Shown here piece after piece: positions 1 to 10,635 of a stretch of DNA of 15,258 bases. The DNA comes from Smittium culicis (lineage: Eukaryota; Kickxellomycota; Harpellomycetes; Harpellales; Legeriomycetaceae): contig LSSN01005681.1 of the NCBI GenBank assembly GCA_001970855.1, positions 1 to 15,258 on the forward strand. Reading direction: 5' to 3'. Numbering within the stretch: position 1 is the first letter of the stretch; each line of letters begins with the position of its first letter. The notes under the pieces were generated by a model. That model was given only the letters and a program-made list of their open reading frames with translations, did no database searches and was not told where the DNA came from. The translations under genes and the position numbers were made by a program.

Positions 1-378
1 TGGTAGATGGTAGATGGTAGATGGTAGATGGTAGATGGTAGATGGTAGATGGTAGATGGTAGATGGTAGATGGTAGATGGTAGATGGTAGATGGTAGATG
101 GTAGATGGTAGATGGTAGATGGTAGATGGTAGATGGTAGATGGTAGATGGTAGATGGTAGATGGTAGATGGTAGATGGTAGATGGTAGATGGTAGATGGT
201 AGATGGTAGATGGTAGATGGTAGATGGTAGATGGTAGATGGTAGATGGTAGATGGTAGATGGTAGATGGTAGATGGTAGATGGTAGATGGTAGATGGTAG
301 ATGGTAGATGGTAGATGGTAGATGGTAGATGGTAGATGGTAGATGGTAGATGGTAGATGGTAGATGGTAGATGGTAGA
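1..378. repeat. Perfect heptamer tandem array (TGGTAGA)54 at the window's left edge
   Basis: Fifty-four uninterrupted copies of the 7-bp unit TGGTAGA (complement TCTACCA). I checked the phase at every 60-base line break and found no substitution or indel. The array begins at base 1, so its true length is unknown. It ends abruptly at 378 and is followed by unique AT-rich DNA. The plus strand has a TAG stop every 21 nt in each frame. The minus strand has no stop in any frame and would read a repeating heptapeptide STIYHLP, but it has no ATG. The unit does not match a fungal telomere repeat that I know. The G-rich strand points away from the contig end, opposite to a telomere at a left end. I call it a minisatellite. 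Confidence 0.97.
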
Positions 379-834
379 TAATAGGATTATAGTTATGATT
401 AAGATAACAGGGTATTAGTAATCTCCCATTCGCATTTACTGCACTCAAGGATAGGTTTATAACCCAGAGCTTAGCCACCCTTCATAGAATTGTTAAGCTT
501 ATCAACGCTATTCTTGTTCCCGTCTTTCCTTTTCCTTGATCTTATTTTAGTACTAATTTTATATGCTTTATTTTATTCTATTTTCTCGTTTAAATAAACA
601 ACATAACTCTAGTTCCTTACAGGATCTTAAAAAATTAAGTATCTGGACGAGTTATTTAGCACCAAAAAGCCAAAAAGGTACTTTCAGAGCACTTAAACTG
701 CTTTATTTTAGTTGGTATATATTCCAGAAAAGGAAAGTGTTTAATAATTAAAGATCCTCGCTAAAATCAAAAGATAAGCGAATCATTTTAATACTAAGAG
801 TGAAATACCTTTCCATGGTTTAGGGGCTTGAGTA

Positions 835-1432
835 GTGTACTTTTATAAATACACTATACTAAAATTTCACACAGCGTTGCACTATCCTTGGTCGGGGATA
901 GTGAAGGCAACGTCCAGCGATTCGGAGGGCAGCGATTCCAGAGGAGGATCATCTAGAAACAGGAGGAACCGATTGGTTCAACACAACATCAGACATTATC
1001 TGTGCACAAGTCCAGTGTTCAACAACATTCAGGAACTCAGCCGTTTAGCAGCTTTTTGTAGGAGAGCCAGGTCGATCATTCCCACGTTTGGGTAGGAGCC
1101 TATTTTTTATTAATCCTGTTAGATGTAGGCTCTGACTAGGAGCTCAATGATCTCAACGAATTCAATTTTTTTGGAACGAGCTTAATTCCATGACAGCTTG
1201 TAAATTCAGCCTCCAGACTACTTGAAGCAATGCCTGGGCGGATCTTTCGGTTGGTATATTGATCCCATTTCACAATAGGTATACAGCTGGTGGGCCGGCA
1301 GAGGAATTTATTAGTGTTAGAATATTAGTATTTTTGTGGCTTGTACCAAATTTTCTAATTTTTTAGTCTATTTTACTTGATATTTTCTTTTATTGTTATC
1401 TTACCAATAAAATTTTGTGAATAAAAAAAAAA
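835..1432 (+). other. Higher-GC stretch ending in AATAAA plus A-tract; possible decayed retroposed sequence
   Basis: Between about 870 and 1310 the base composition is visibly less AT-rich than on either side. It contains an open frame at 835-1095 with Ser/Asp-rich, then Arg-rich, then LVQHNIRHYL-type residues. That frame has no ATG (only a GTG at its head), so it is not a gene as it stands. Downstream the frame is broken. The stretch ends with AATAAA (about 1406) followed by a run of ten A's near 1423. A polyadenylation signal followed by an A-tract is what a retroposed transcript or a LINE-like 3' end would leave. I could not find a target-site duplication and recognise no family, so the element identity is speculative. 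Confidence 0.25.
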
Positions 1433-2505
1433 GCTGGAGCAGTTGTATGTTATATATATTAGATGGGAAACAAGTTAAATATGATATAAAGTGCTCTATA
1501 TGCGGTTGGGGTCTTTGATAAAAAAAAAGCAAGTAGTTCTTTCATAAATTCCACAGGCTCTAACTTATATGTTAGAAGTACAGTATAAAAATTACTAATT
1601 TTTTTTGGATTAGTGTGAATATTTTGTATTAATATTACAATTATGTTTTAAATTAATAATATAATCGAGTTGAAAAAATCAGAATTTGCATCACATATAT
1701 TTTTGATTTAGATAATTGAAAATGATGCACAAAAATTAAGAAATTTTAATATAACAGCAATATTTAAAGCTTGAAAAAAAAGTACTTTCTGTTAACCCTT
1801 TCACGGGTGGTAAACTGTTATTGATCTGCCAAATAAAGCCAACTTTATTCAAATAAAACAATTTAATTCCTGGATATTGATGATATTGGTATACAGTAGT
1901 TAAAAAACAAATAATAAGTTTCATTTTAAGAATTAAACGAATCATGAAATTAATTTTTTTAAAGAGTGCTGGACGCGACCGGGTTAAGGTCAGTTAAGGA
2001 TCTAGTAAAACTTTTTTTCAGGGTATTTTAATAATTATTCGCATTCACGGGCGATATTTATAGATAGAGTTTAAGAAAAAGCAAATAGAATTTTGAGACT
2101 TGATAGTGAATGTGAGGATTTAATTTTAAGTATACGATAAAGATTTATGGAGTAGGAAATATTTTAAGCCGTAATAAACATAGAAATATTATTTATAAGG
2201 GAGAGAAAATTAGGCTATTTTTAGTCATTTAATATACAGGAATATAACTTATTTTCTACAATTTTGTAAATCAATTAGAGTGTAGAGCGAAGGATATGAA
2301 TTTTTAGTGGATGATCAAGATATAAATGGACAATTATCAGCGGTTGAAATCAAGGATTAAAATACTGAAATATAATAGGCAGAGTAGGTTTCAGGAATGC
2401 TATATTCAGAATTCAAGGAATCAAAGCACAGAACTCAAGCTGGGAGGAAGTTAATAGGCTACTGTGCTGATTTGCGATGTTATGTGACGATAAATGACTG
2501 ATTAG

Positions 2506-2652
2506 CTCGCCAGATACAGTTGGAGGCTTATAGACTATTGGCCGAACAATAGCGCTGATCAAGAGGATCAGAAACAGGTGAAACGCTTATTGGATAGAAC
2601 TATTTTTGTTTCACAACTGCTCAATAATTTATCCAATGATTATAATCTATAA
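2506..2652 (+). other. Short open stretch with coding-like composition, possible relic
   Basis: A 48-codon stop-free frame begins after a TAG at 2503-2505 and ends at TAA 2650-2652. It reads residues such as SADQEDQKQVKRLLDRTIF, a charged, helix-like composition that stands out against AT-driven noise. It has no ATG. A neighbouring frame (2502-2549, ARQIQLEAYRLLAEQ) is also Gln/Leu/Glu-rich, which could fit a frameshifted remnant of a helical protein such as a retrotransposon Gag. No family is recognised, and chance is a fair alternative for a frame this short. Confidence 0.18.
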
Positions 2653-2828
2653 AATCTATGTAGCCAATAGGTATTGTTAAAAAAGTGTAGCGATTAATAA
2701 GGGAGTAGAAGTGGGGATAAAAATAGGCGTGAAAAAAAAATAGAGCCAAAAAGATTAAAGTAAAATTAATCAAATACAGAATTGTTGGAATCTATAAAAA
2801 AAAAAAAAAAGATAAAAGTATAGCTTGA

Positions 2829-2966
2829 ATAGTTAGATAATTTTTAATCATCTCTTTTACTCATTTCTCCATTGTTAGCCTCACCATAACCATAACCATT
2901 TTCCTCTTACCACTTTCAAATTTCTCTCTCCTCCCTATCTAATACCACCTCTAGCTTTTCCTTATA
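2829..2966 (+). promoter_or_regulatory. C/T-rich promoter-proximal leader of the valyl-tRNA synthetase gene
   Basis: By hand count, positions 2881-2966 contain about 31 C and only 1 G. The stretch has runs such as TTTCTCTCTCCTCCCTATCT and a short ACCATA repeat near 2882-2899. There is no ATG between 2821 and the annotated start, so 2967 is the first AUG of any transcript starting here. Pyrimidine-rich tracts just upstream of start codons are common in fungal housekeeping genes and often mark transcription start regions. The exact start site cannot be read from sequence. Confidence 0.45.
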
Positions 2967-5900
2967 ATGAGCAGCCAAAACCCCTCCGAAATCGTCGATT
3001 CTCCAGCCCCTGCAGTTGACAACAACCCTTCAAAATCAAAGAACCAAGACAAAAATGAAGCCAAAAGAAAAGCAAAGCTAGAAAAATTCCTTGCCAAGCA
3101 AAATAAAGTAAATCCCTTCTCCACCTACCACTTAATCACACTTTCGAATGCATCCTTTACTTTCGCTATTTTTGACTCTAACTTACTTTTTTCATATTAT
3201 AGATGGCCCAGGAATCTGCTTCTCCTGCCGCCGCCCCTAAAAAAAAGGCCGAAAAACCTGCTGCCCCTGCTAAAAAAGTCCTCCCAAAAATAGATTTTAT
3301 CCCGGGACAAAAGAAAGATATGTCCTCTGAAATGCACGACAGTTACGAGCCCTCTTTGGTCGAATCTGTTTGGTATGATTGGTGGTGCAAAGAAAAGTTC
3401 TTCGAACCTAAATTTACTGAATCCGGCGATATTTTACCCGCCGGCAAATTCGTCATTGCCATCCCTCCCCCTAATGTCACTGGTAAGCTACACATTGGTC
3501 ATGCCCTCGGTGACTCTATTCAGGACTGTTTGGCCCGCTGGAACAGAATGCAAGGCAAAACCGTCCTTCTAAACCCTGGCTCTGACCATGCTGGTATCTC
3601 TACCCAATCCGTAGTTGAAAAAAAACTCTGGATTAACGATAAAATCACCAGACATGACCTAGGAAGAGATGCGTTTATTAAAAAGGTTTGGGAATGGAAA
3701 GAAGAGTATGGCTCTGAAATCAATAACCAAAAACGAAGACTTGGTGGTTCTTACGACTGGACAAGAGAACATTTCACCCTCGACGACCAGCTATCTAAAG
3801 CTGTAATGGAAACTTTCGTCAGACTATGGGATGAAGATATCATTTATCGCGCCAGAAGACTAGTAAACTGGTGTGTCTACTTCAAAACCGCCCTCAGTAA
3901 CTTGGAAGTCGAAAACGTCGATATCACAGGAAAAACTTACCTATCTGTGCCTGGATATGATGAAAAGGTCCAATTTGGTGTTTTGGTTTTGTTTAAATAC
4001 AAGGTCGAAGACTCTGACGAAACTATCACCGTTGCCACTACCCGTGTCGAAACCATGCTCGCTGACACCGCCGTTGCTGTTCACCCTGATGACGAACGAT
4101 ACAAACACCTCCATGGAAAATTCGTCATTCACCCCTTCAACAACAGACGCATCCCAATCATAACTGACTCTGAAGCCGTAGACCTCGAATTTGGAACAGG
4201 TGCCGTCAAAATCACCCCCGCCCACGACTTTAACGATTATGAAGTTGGTAACAGACACAACCTTCAATTTATTAACCTCCTTAATGACGACGGTACTTAT
4301 AACGAAAATGCTGGTAAATGGAACGGCTCTAAACGCTTTGACGTCAGAAAAGAAATAATCAAGGAATTAGAATCCCTTGGATTGTTGGTTGAAATTAAAA
4401 ATCACACCATGAGCATCCCTGTTTGCTCCAAATCTAAAGATATCATCGAACCCATAATCAAACCCCAGTGGTACGTCAAGTGCGAGTCTCTCGCCAAACC
4501 CGCTATGGATGCTGTCACTAACGGAGATTTGCAAATTATTCCAAAAGTATCTGAAGGCGACTGGTTCCGCTGGTTAGGAAAAATCAATGATTGGTGTGTT
4601 TCAAGACAGCTATGGTGGGGCCACAGAATCCCTGCCTATTTCATTAATATTGATGGCGAAGCTTCTGATCCCGATGACAGTAACCACTGGGTATGTGGTC
4701 GTACAGAAGAAGAGGCCAAACAAAGAGCATCCGCTAAATTCCCTGGAAAAACTTTTGTTCTCGAGCAAGATCCAGATGTTTTGGACACCTGGTTCTCATC
4801 GGGTCTATGGCCATTCTCCTTACTAGGCTGGCCCGATAAAACTGCAGATCTTGATAAACTTTACCCTACTACACTAAACGAAACTGGTTGGGACATTTTA
4901 TTCTTCTGGGTTGCTCGTATGGTCATGCTTGGTCTCCACCTTACTGGAAAACTTCCATTCACCAAAGTATTCTGCCACGCTATGATCCGCGATGCTCACG
5001 GCCGTAAAATGAGCAAAAGTTTGGGCAACGTAATCGATCCTATCGATATTATCCAAGGAATCTCTTTGCAAGAGCTTCACAACAAACTAGCATTAGGAAA
5101 TCTAGACCCTAAAGAACTTAAAACAGCTACTCTCGGACAGCAAAAAGATTTCCCTAATGGTATCCCTGAATGTGGTGTTGATGCACTCCGCTTTGCAATG
5201 TGCGCTTACACTTCAACTGGCCGCGACTTGAACTTGGATGTTTTAAGAATTGAAGGGTACAGAAAGTTTTGCAACAAGATCTGGAACGCTACCAGATTTG
5301 CTCTTATTAAGCTAGGATCAGACTATAAACCTTTGGCCAAGCAGGGACTAACTGGATACGAGTCGGCAGCAGATAAGTGGATATTGTCAAAACTCAATTA
5401 CGCAGTCACTGAATTGAACCGCAGTTTAACTGATATGAACTTTATGGGAGCAACTACATTCGTTTACTCCTTCTGGCTTTATGAGCTATGCGATGTTTAC
5501 ATTGAATATACCAAATACGTAGTTGGAGAAAAAGAGAAAGAAGCAAGTCTTAACACCCTGTATACATGCTTAGATCAAGGGTTATTGATGCTTCATCCAT
5601 TCATGCCTTTCATCACAGAAGAATTGTGGCAGAGATTACCTCGTAGATCAGGAGATTCTACACCATCCATCACTGTTGCAAGTTTCCCTGTTTCACGAGA
5701 AGAAATATCAGGAGCAGAACTTTGCGATGATTTTGATTCAGTCTTATCAGTCATCAAAGCCTCGCGTGCATTAATGGTTAATTACTCGATCAGCTCTAAT
5801 GCATCAATCTTTATATCATCAAAATCAGAGGCAGAGATAAAGCTATTTGAGCAATTCAGCAACACAGTTGTAGGAATGGTTAAAGGGTGCAAGACCGTAA

Positions 5901-6205
5901 CTGTTTTGGGACAGAATGAATCAGCACCGAGCGGTTGCGCAGTTAGTGTGATTTCACCATCAACAAATGTTCTTTTACTTGTTAAAGGGCAGATAGATAT
6001 CGAGGCAGAAATTTCTCGTCTTGAAAAAAAGATTATGAAGTCCAAAGACTTGCTAGACAAGATTTTAATCAAAACATCAGCGCCTGGATACGAAAAGACA
6101 AAACCTGAAGTAAAAGAGAATAATAACAGCAAAATCAAAAGCTACGAAGATGAAATATCAGCAGTTTCAGACGTTATTAAATCTTTCCAATCTTTGGGAA
6201 TCTAA
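2967..6205 (+). CDS. Valyl-tRNA synthetase, cytosolic type (2 exons, 1047 aa)
   Basis: Class I aminoacyl-tRNA synthetase that charges tRNA-Val with valine. Exon 1 is 2967-3107 (47 codons). A 95-nt intron (3108-3202, GTAAAT...TTATAG, with CTAAC upstream of the acceptor) separates it from exon 2, 3203-6205, phase 0. The N-terminus is a Lys/Ala-rich appendage (KAKLEKFLAKQNK, then PAAAPKKKAEKPAAP). The HIGH signature reads HIGH in PPPNVTGKLHIGHAL (residues 144-147). The CP1 editing domain includes TTRVETMLADTAV (from about 326) and FGTGAVKITPAHDFND. WCVSRQLWWGHRIPAY and FFWVARMVMLG follow, then KMSKS (649-653), the anticodon-binding helical domain, and a C-terminal coiled-coil arm (about 976-1047, ISRLEKKIMKSKDLL). 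Length fits yeast Vas1. The gene stands alone, tandem with the E2 gene 855 bp downstream. Sequence shows no mitochondrial presequence at MSSQ. Identity is certain; the exon join is very likely. Confidence 0.97.
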
Positions 6206-7060
6206 TTTACATTTTTCTTTTCTTAGCCAATTTAACATTTATACTTTTTTTTATATATAAAAATAATCAATTTCTCGCTTTTCACGTTTTTGAACTAACT
6301 TTTTACTTTTATATTCCATAGTGAGTTTGAAATAGTGCATTTTTAATTATCTTTAATTCTCTTTTCAGCTTTGTTTTGTGCTATTAAACAGGGGTTTTAG
6401 CGAGTTTATTTTGTTAATATATCATAATATTTAAAGTATGGCCTTTTGAAAATCCCAAGATAGTTTTATAGCATCGTTATTATTATAAAAGTCACTTTTA
6501 CTATAAATTGGTTGAATTGATATGACAATTACTTTAATCATTACTTGGGCTGTGGAATAGATTTTAATACTGAGTATTTGGGCTATTTTGATAAGTGGAA
6601 TTATTTGCTAAATTTAAGCAGAAGAATTTATAACAGAATTTAAAATCTCTAAAATTCGTTTATATTAAAGATAAATATTTGCGGCTATTAAATAGCAGCA
6701 AATGATTTGCTAAGAAATATAAGCGTAAACAAAAAAAATAAAAAATTGCCAATTAATATGAGAAAATTCTGCCAATAGCGACATTAAAAAAATGATACTT
6801 ATTAATTATTAACCATAAATATTTATTTCGAAATTATGGAAAATAAGAGGAGATAAGCTATCCAATGATCGGGAGAATTAGAGCAAATCCCAAGAAAAAT
6901 TAAAAAGTAAATCAAATTAAAGATCAGAGGATTTATTTGGAAAAGAAATAATAAAAATGGATTTGTGTGGAGAATATAATTTGCAGAGAAAAAAAAGAAA
7001 AGTTTTTAAGTTTTCCCAGAGAATTATTTTTAGCTGAATAGAAAGACATACATATAAACA
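6206..7060. other. AT-rich spacer between the ValRS and E2 genes
   Basis: It holds the 3' flank of the synthetase gene (T-rich, TATATATAAAAATAATC near 6251) and the promoter region of the E2 gene. No open frame of note, no repeat cluster and no RNA gene was seen. The 50 bases before the E2 start are purine- and A-rich rather than the C/T-rich type seen ahead of the ValRS and PTPA genes. Confidence 0.55.
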
Positions 7061-8307
<1,247 letters not shown>

Positions 8308-8612
8308 ACCAAACCTACTTTTCTTTTCTTTTCTTTTCTTTTCTTTTCTTTTCTTTTCTTTTTATATATATATCGTTGATTTTGATTTTAATTTAAGTTT
8401 GGTTTTGAGTATATTCACTTGATAAAAAAAAAAAAAAAAAAAGATATGAATAGAGTAGAAAATGAAACTTGAAAATATTTAGAAAATGTATTTATATTTT
8501 ATTTTATTATAATTATTTTGAAGTACAGAGGGTTAAAGGTAAAATATAAAAAAAAAGGAGAGGGGGAGATGGGGGGGACTTTTTATAAGAATTCAATTAA
8601 GGCTGGGGCGGA
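8308..8612. other. Convergent 3' flanks of the E2 and PTPA genes
   Basis: Both genes end toward this 305-bp spacer. It contains a TTTTC microsatellite right after the E2 stop, a TATATATATAT stretch, a run of 19 A (8424-8442), and near the PTPA stop a G-rich plus-strand tract around 8555-8579 including seven consecutive G. No gene was seen. Terminators and poly-A sites of both genes must lie here, but no canonical AATAAA stands out for the E2 gene. Confidence 0.6.
8319..8358 (+). repeat. (TTTTC)8 microsatellite in the E2 3' flank
   Basis: Eight perfect pentamer units TTTTC beginning 12 bases after the E2 stop codon, followed by T5 and (TA)n. On the mRNA sense strand this is a U-rich pyrimidine tract in the probable 3' UTR, a kind of sequence that polypyrimidine-binding proteins can recognise. 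Length polymorphism is expected. Confidence 0.95.
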
Positions 8613-10057
8613 CTAGTCGAAAGGCATGATTCTAGAGTTATTGTTAGTTTTGAGGGGGGCGAAAGCGGAAGGAATGCGAATTCCGCAGCAGACGGGGAAT
8701 TCCTGGCCGAGGGCGTAGACGTGGCCATCTTTGCAGTCCTGGCCGAGATCCGAGTCGAGGAGAGCGGCGTCGGAGTTGGACAAGCTGCCGCCGTTGAATT
8801 GGAGGAGGCGGCCAAAGTAGAAGTGCTGCATGATGGGGAGTTTATTGAGGACTTCGGCTTTGTACATTTTGAGGAGACCAGAATTGACTTTTAGCCAGGA
8901 CTTAGCGCCGGAGATATCATCGATCATGGGGGAGTGCCAGCGCAAAGAGCCAGTTTTGAGGGTTGTGACGAAGTGGACCATATCAAAGTACATGTATTTA
9001 GATTTGAATTCAGAGAGGATTTCAGAGTTATGGATGGATTTGGGGGAGAGATGTTTGTGGGTTGATAGCTGGGAAGCGCCAAAGTAGAAGGGGAGGAAAT
9101 GGTAGTCGTCTAGACCCCAAACGCCGTGGGAGCCAGCAGGTTCAAGCCAGTAAGTGTATTGCAAAAAGCGCATGCAGTCGATGTATTTGTAAAAGACTAG
9201 AAGGACCAAGTTCTTGTAGTCAGTAGGCTGGAAAAGAGACAGCTTTTCTAGGCACAACCTAATAATATAATTCAGATTGTATGTAAATAAACTGATTAAT
9301 TTTATTTTATTGAATAAAAGACGAATAGAGTATATGTAAATTATGAGGATATGAAATGTAGTGGAAAGGATGGGGAAAGTGAAAAGAAAAAGTATGGTTT
9401 ACATGAATGCAATAAAGTTTAGTTCGTGGCCTGTGCCGTAGTCTATTCGTTTTCTACTGCCAAAGCTTTCAGATAAATATTTACAGACTTCAGAATCATG
9501 GTTTTCAGAGACAAAGGGGGATAAGTAAGATTTGGAGAGCTAAAATAAAGTAAGAATAGTGAGCAAGGAGGGGTAAAAGAGAAATAGGAAAAAGGTGAGG
9601 AGATAGAAAGATAAAAGGTGAAGGGGAAGGGAGGGGGGGGGAGTGAATAGAAGGGAGAAAAGAGATAAACTTACCAAAGCAACTTTATCGTAAAAGTCTT
9701 TGAAAGCGGGGTTTCCAAACCTGTTATTTGTTAGAACTGGTTTAGTATCGATTGCGGCTTGCTTTATTTCTTGGAGCAAACTAGATAGTTTTTGGATAAT
9801 CTAAAAATTAGTGGTAAAAATATTGAAAGGAAATTAAAAAGGGGAAAGGGGGGGGGTTTAGGGTAAAAATGAGAGGTAAAAAGGTAAAGTACAGGAGATT
9901 GGGGGTCAGTATCAGTAGTTTCGAAACCTTTTACAGCATCGCTTAGTTTTTGGATGAAGGAGACTAGGTCGTTGAATATGGGCGAGTTGAGGAAGTTGTC
10001 GAGATCGTCTTTGGTTAAGATTTTCCTAACAGGAATATCTTGTGTGGTAGAGTCCAT
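8613..10057 (-). CDS. Serine/threonine PP2A activator PTPA (Rrd family peptidyl-prolyl isomerase), 4 exons, 357 aa
   Basis: PTPA/Rrd proteins bind the PP2A catalytic subunit and its scaffold, promote its active metal-loaded form, and have prolyl isomerase activity. Exons on the minus strand: 10057-9893, 9800-9675, 9539-9403, 9258-8613. Introns are 92, 135 and 144 nt, with GTACTT/TTTAG, GTAAGT/TTTAG and GTAAAC/TTTAG-like (TTATTAG) ends, phases 0, 0 and 2. Family landmarks in order: [19 protein letters not shown] (10-28), [14 protein letters not shown] (82-95), [19 protein letters not shown] (121-139), [20 protein letters not shown] (181-200), then the [19 protein letters not shown] and [10 protein letters not shown] segments. 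The tail after QHFYFG is about 70 residues with [12 protein letters not shown], longer than the animal protein and like fungal Rrd proteins as I recall them. Length matches the family. No other ATG lies in the C-rich leader just upstream. Confidence 0.95.
9540..9674 (-). other. PTPA intron 2, extreme pyrimidine strand bias with poly-C
   Basis: GTAAGT...TTTTAG intron of 135 nt. A hand count of the plus strand gives about 115 purines of 135, so the spliced (minus) strand is about 85% C/T and contains a C8 run (plus-strand G8 at 9633-9640). Intron 1 (9801-9892) is similar, about 78% C/T, with a C9 run. The introns of eL30 and the E2 gene are T/A-rich instead. Confidence 0.85.
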
Positions 10058-10107
10058 TATGTGAGAAAGCTGGTCGATGGGAGCTTTAGATTCGAGTAAA
10101 GTATTGT

Positions 10108-10217
10108 GGTTGTTGGAATAAGTAGTTGTATGGAATGCTGGTTGTAGTGATTGTTGGTTGTTGGAATAAGTAGTTGTTGGGATTATAGTTGTATGGATTG
10201 GTAGTTGTACGGATTGG
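10108..10217. repeat. Short direct repeats in the PTPA upstream region
   Basis: A 22-base sequence (starts GGTTGTTGGAATAAG, ends TAGTTGT) occurs exactly at 10108-10129 and 10156-10177, 48 bp apart. It is followed by a tandem pair of 16-mers TAGTTGTAYGGATTGG at 10186-10201 and 10202-10217 that differ at one base. The cluster lies 50-160 bp upstream of the PTPA start codon, so it could hold repeated protein-binding sites or reflect local duplication by slippage. Confidence 0.85.
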
Positions 10218-10569
10218 TGGTTTTAAGGATTGAGGAATGTAGTATTATTATAAATGTTTGGATGACAAAGAATAGTTCGATAAATTGTTTAAGGAGAAAT
10301 TTTTATGAGAAATGTTAATGGAAGAATTATAAGATGATTGGACAGAAAATACATGGGAAATACGTATGATCAACACAGCGAAATGTTATTCGCGGATATC
10401 GTAATCGTAACAGTACGCAAATAAATTATTGTAAGGAATACGGGAATATACTTTTAAGCCAATTATCAAGCGTGTGAGCAGGTATTACAATATTTACGCC
10501 TGTTGGGATATTTGGTAAACGACTAAGCATAAGTATTGAAATATAGTGCTCAACTATTCTATTTCTTCG

Positions 10570-10635
10570 GTAGGTATTGGGCGGATCGTCAGTAGGTATT
10601 GGGCTGATTGTCTGTATGTATTGGTGATGAAGAGT
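10570..10635. repeat. Three-copy 22-bp imperfect tandem repeat
   Basis: Units begin at 10570, 10592 and 10614, period 22. Copies 1 and 2 share GTAGGTATTGGGCKGAT with one mismatch in 17 bases. Copy 3 is degenerate (GTATGTATTGGTGAT). It lies mid-spacer, about 510 bp upstream of PTPA, with no gene overlapping it. Confidence 0.75.

Larger units (their letters stand above)
379..2828. other. AT-rich intergenic region, no convincing gene
   Basis: Mostly AT-rich DNA with stops in all frames, many A/T homopolymers (about 1423-1432, 1520-1528, 2795-2810), and on the plus strand more G than C over much of its length. Short ATG-initiated frames of about 60-70 codons (563-751 plus, 1736-1945 minus) have low-complexity, AT-driven amino acid content and no recognisable domain, so I do not call them genes. 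Two islands of higher GC (about 870-1310 and 2500-2600) interrupt it and are listed separately as possible decayed coding sequence. No tRNA, rRNA or intact transposase or reverse transcriptase was seen. Confidence 0.6.

Noticed and set aside
1..378. Telomere repeat
   Set aside because: At a left contig end a telomere shows its C-rich strand on plus. Here the G-rich strand is on plus, and the unit is not a known telomere type.
563..751. 62-codon ATG frame on the plus strand
   Set aside because: Phe/Leu/Lys/Ser content follows AT-rich DNA, no domain or signal peptide can be named, and there is no support from composition.
1736..1945. 69-codon ATG frame on the minus strand
   Set aside because: Hydrophobic, AT-driven sequence with no recognisable motif, in DNA no different from its surroundings.
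2967..3293. Read-through of ValRS exon 1 into its intron as a 108-aa protein
   Set aside because: Consensus donor at 3108 and acceptor at 3202 join two ValRS segments in phase. The read-through sequence after residue 47 is intron translation.
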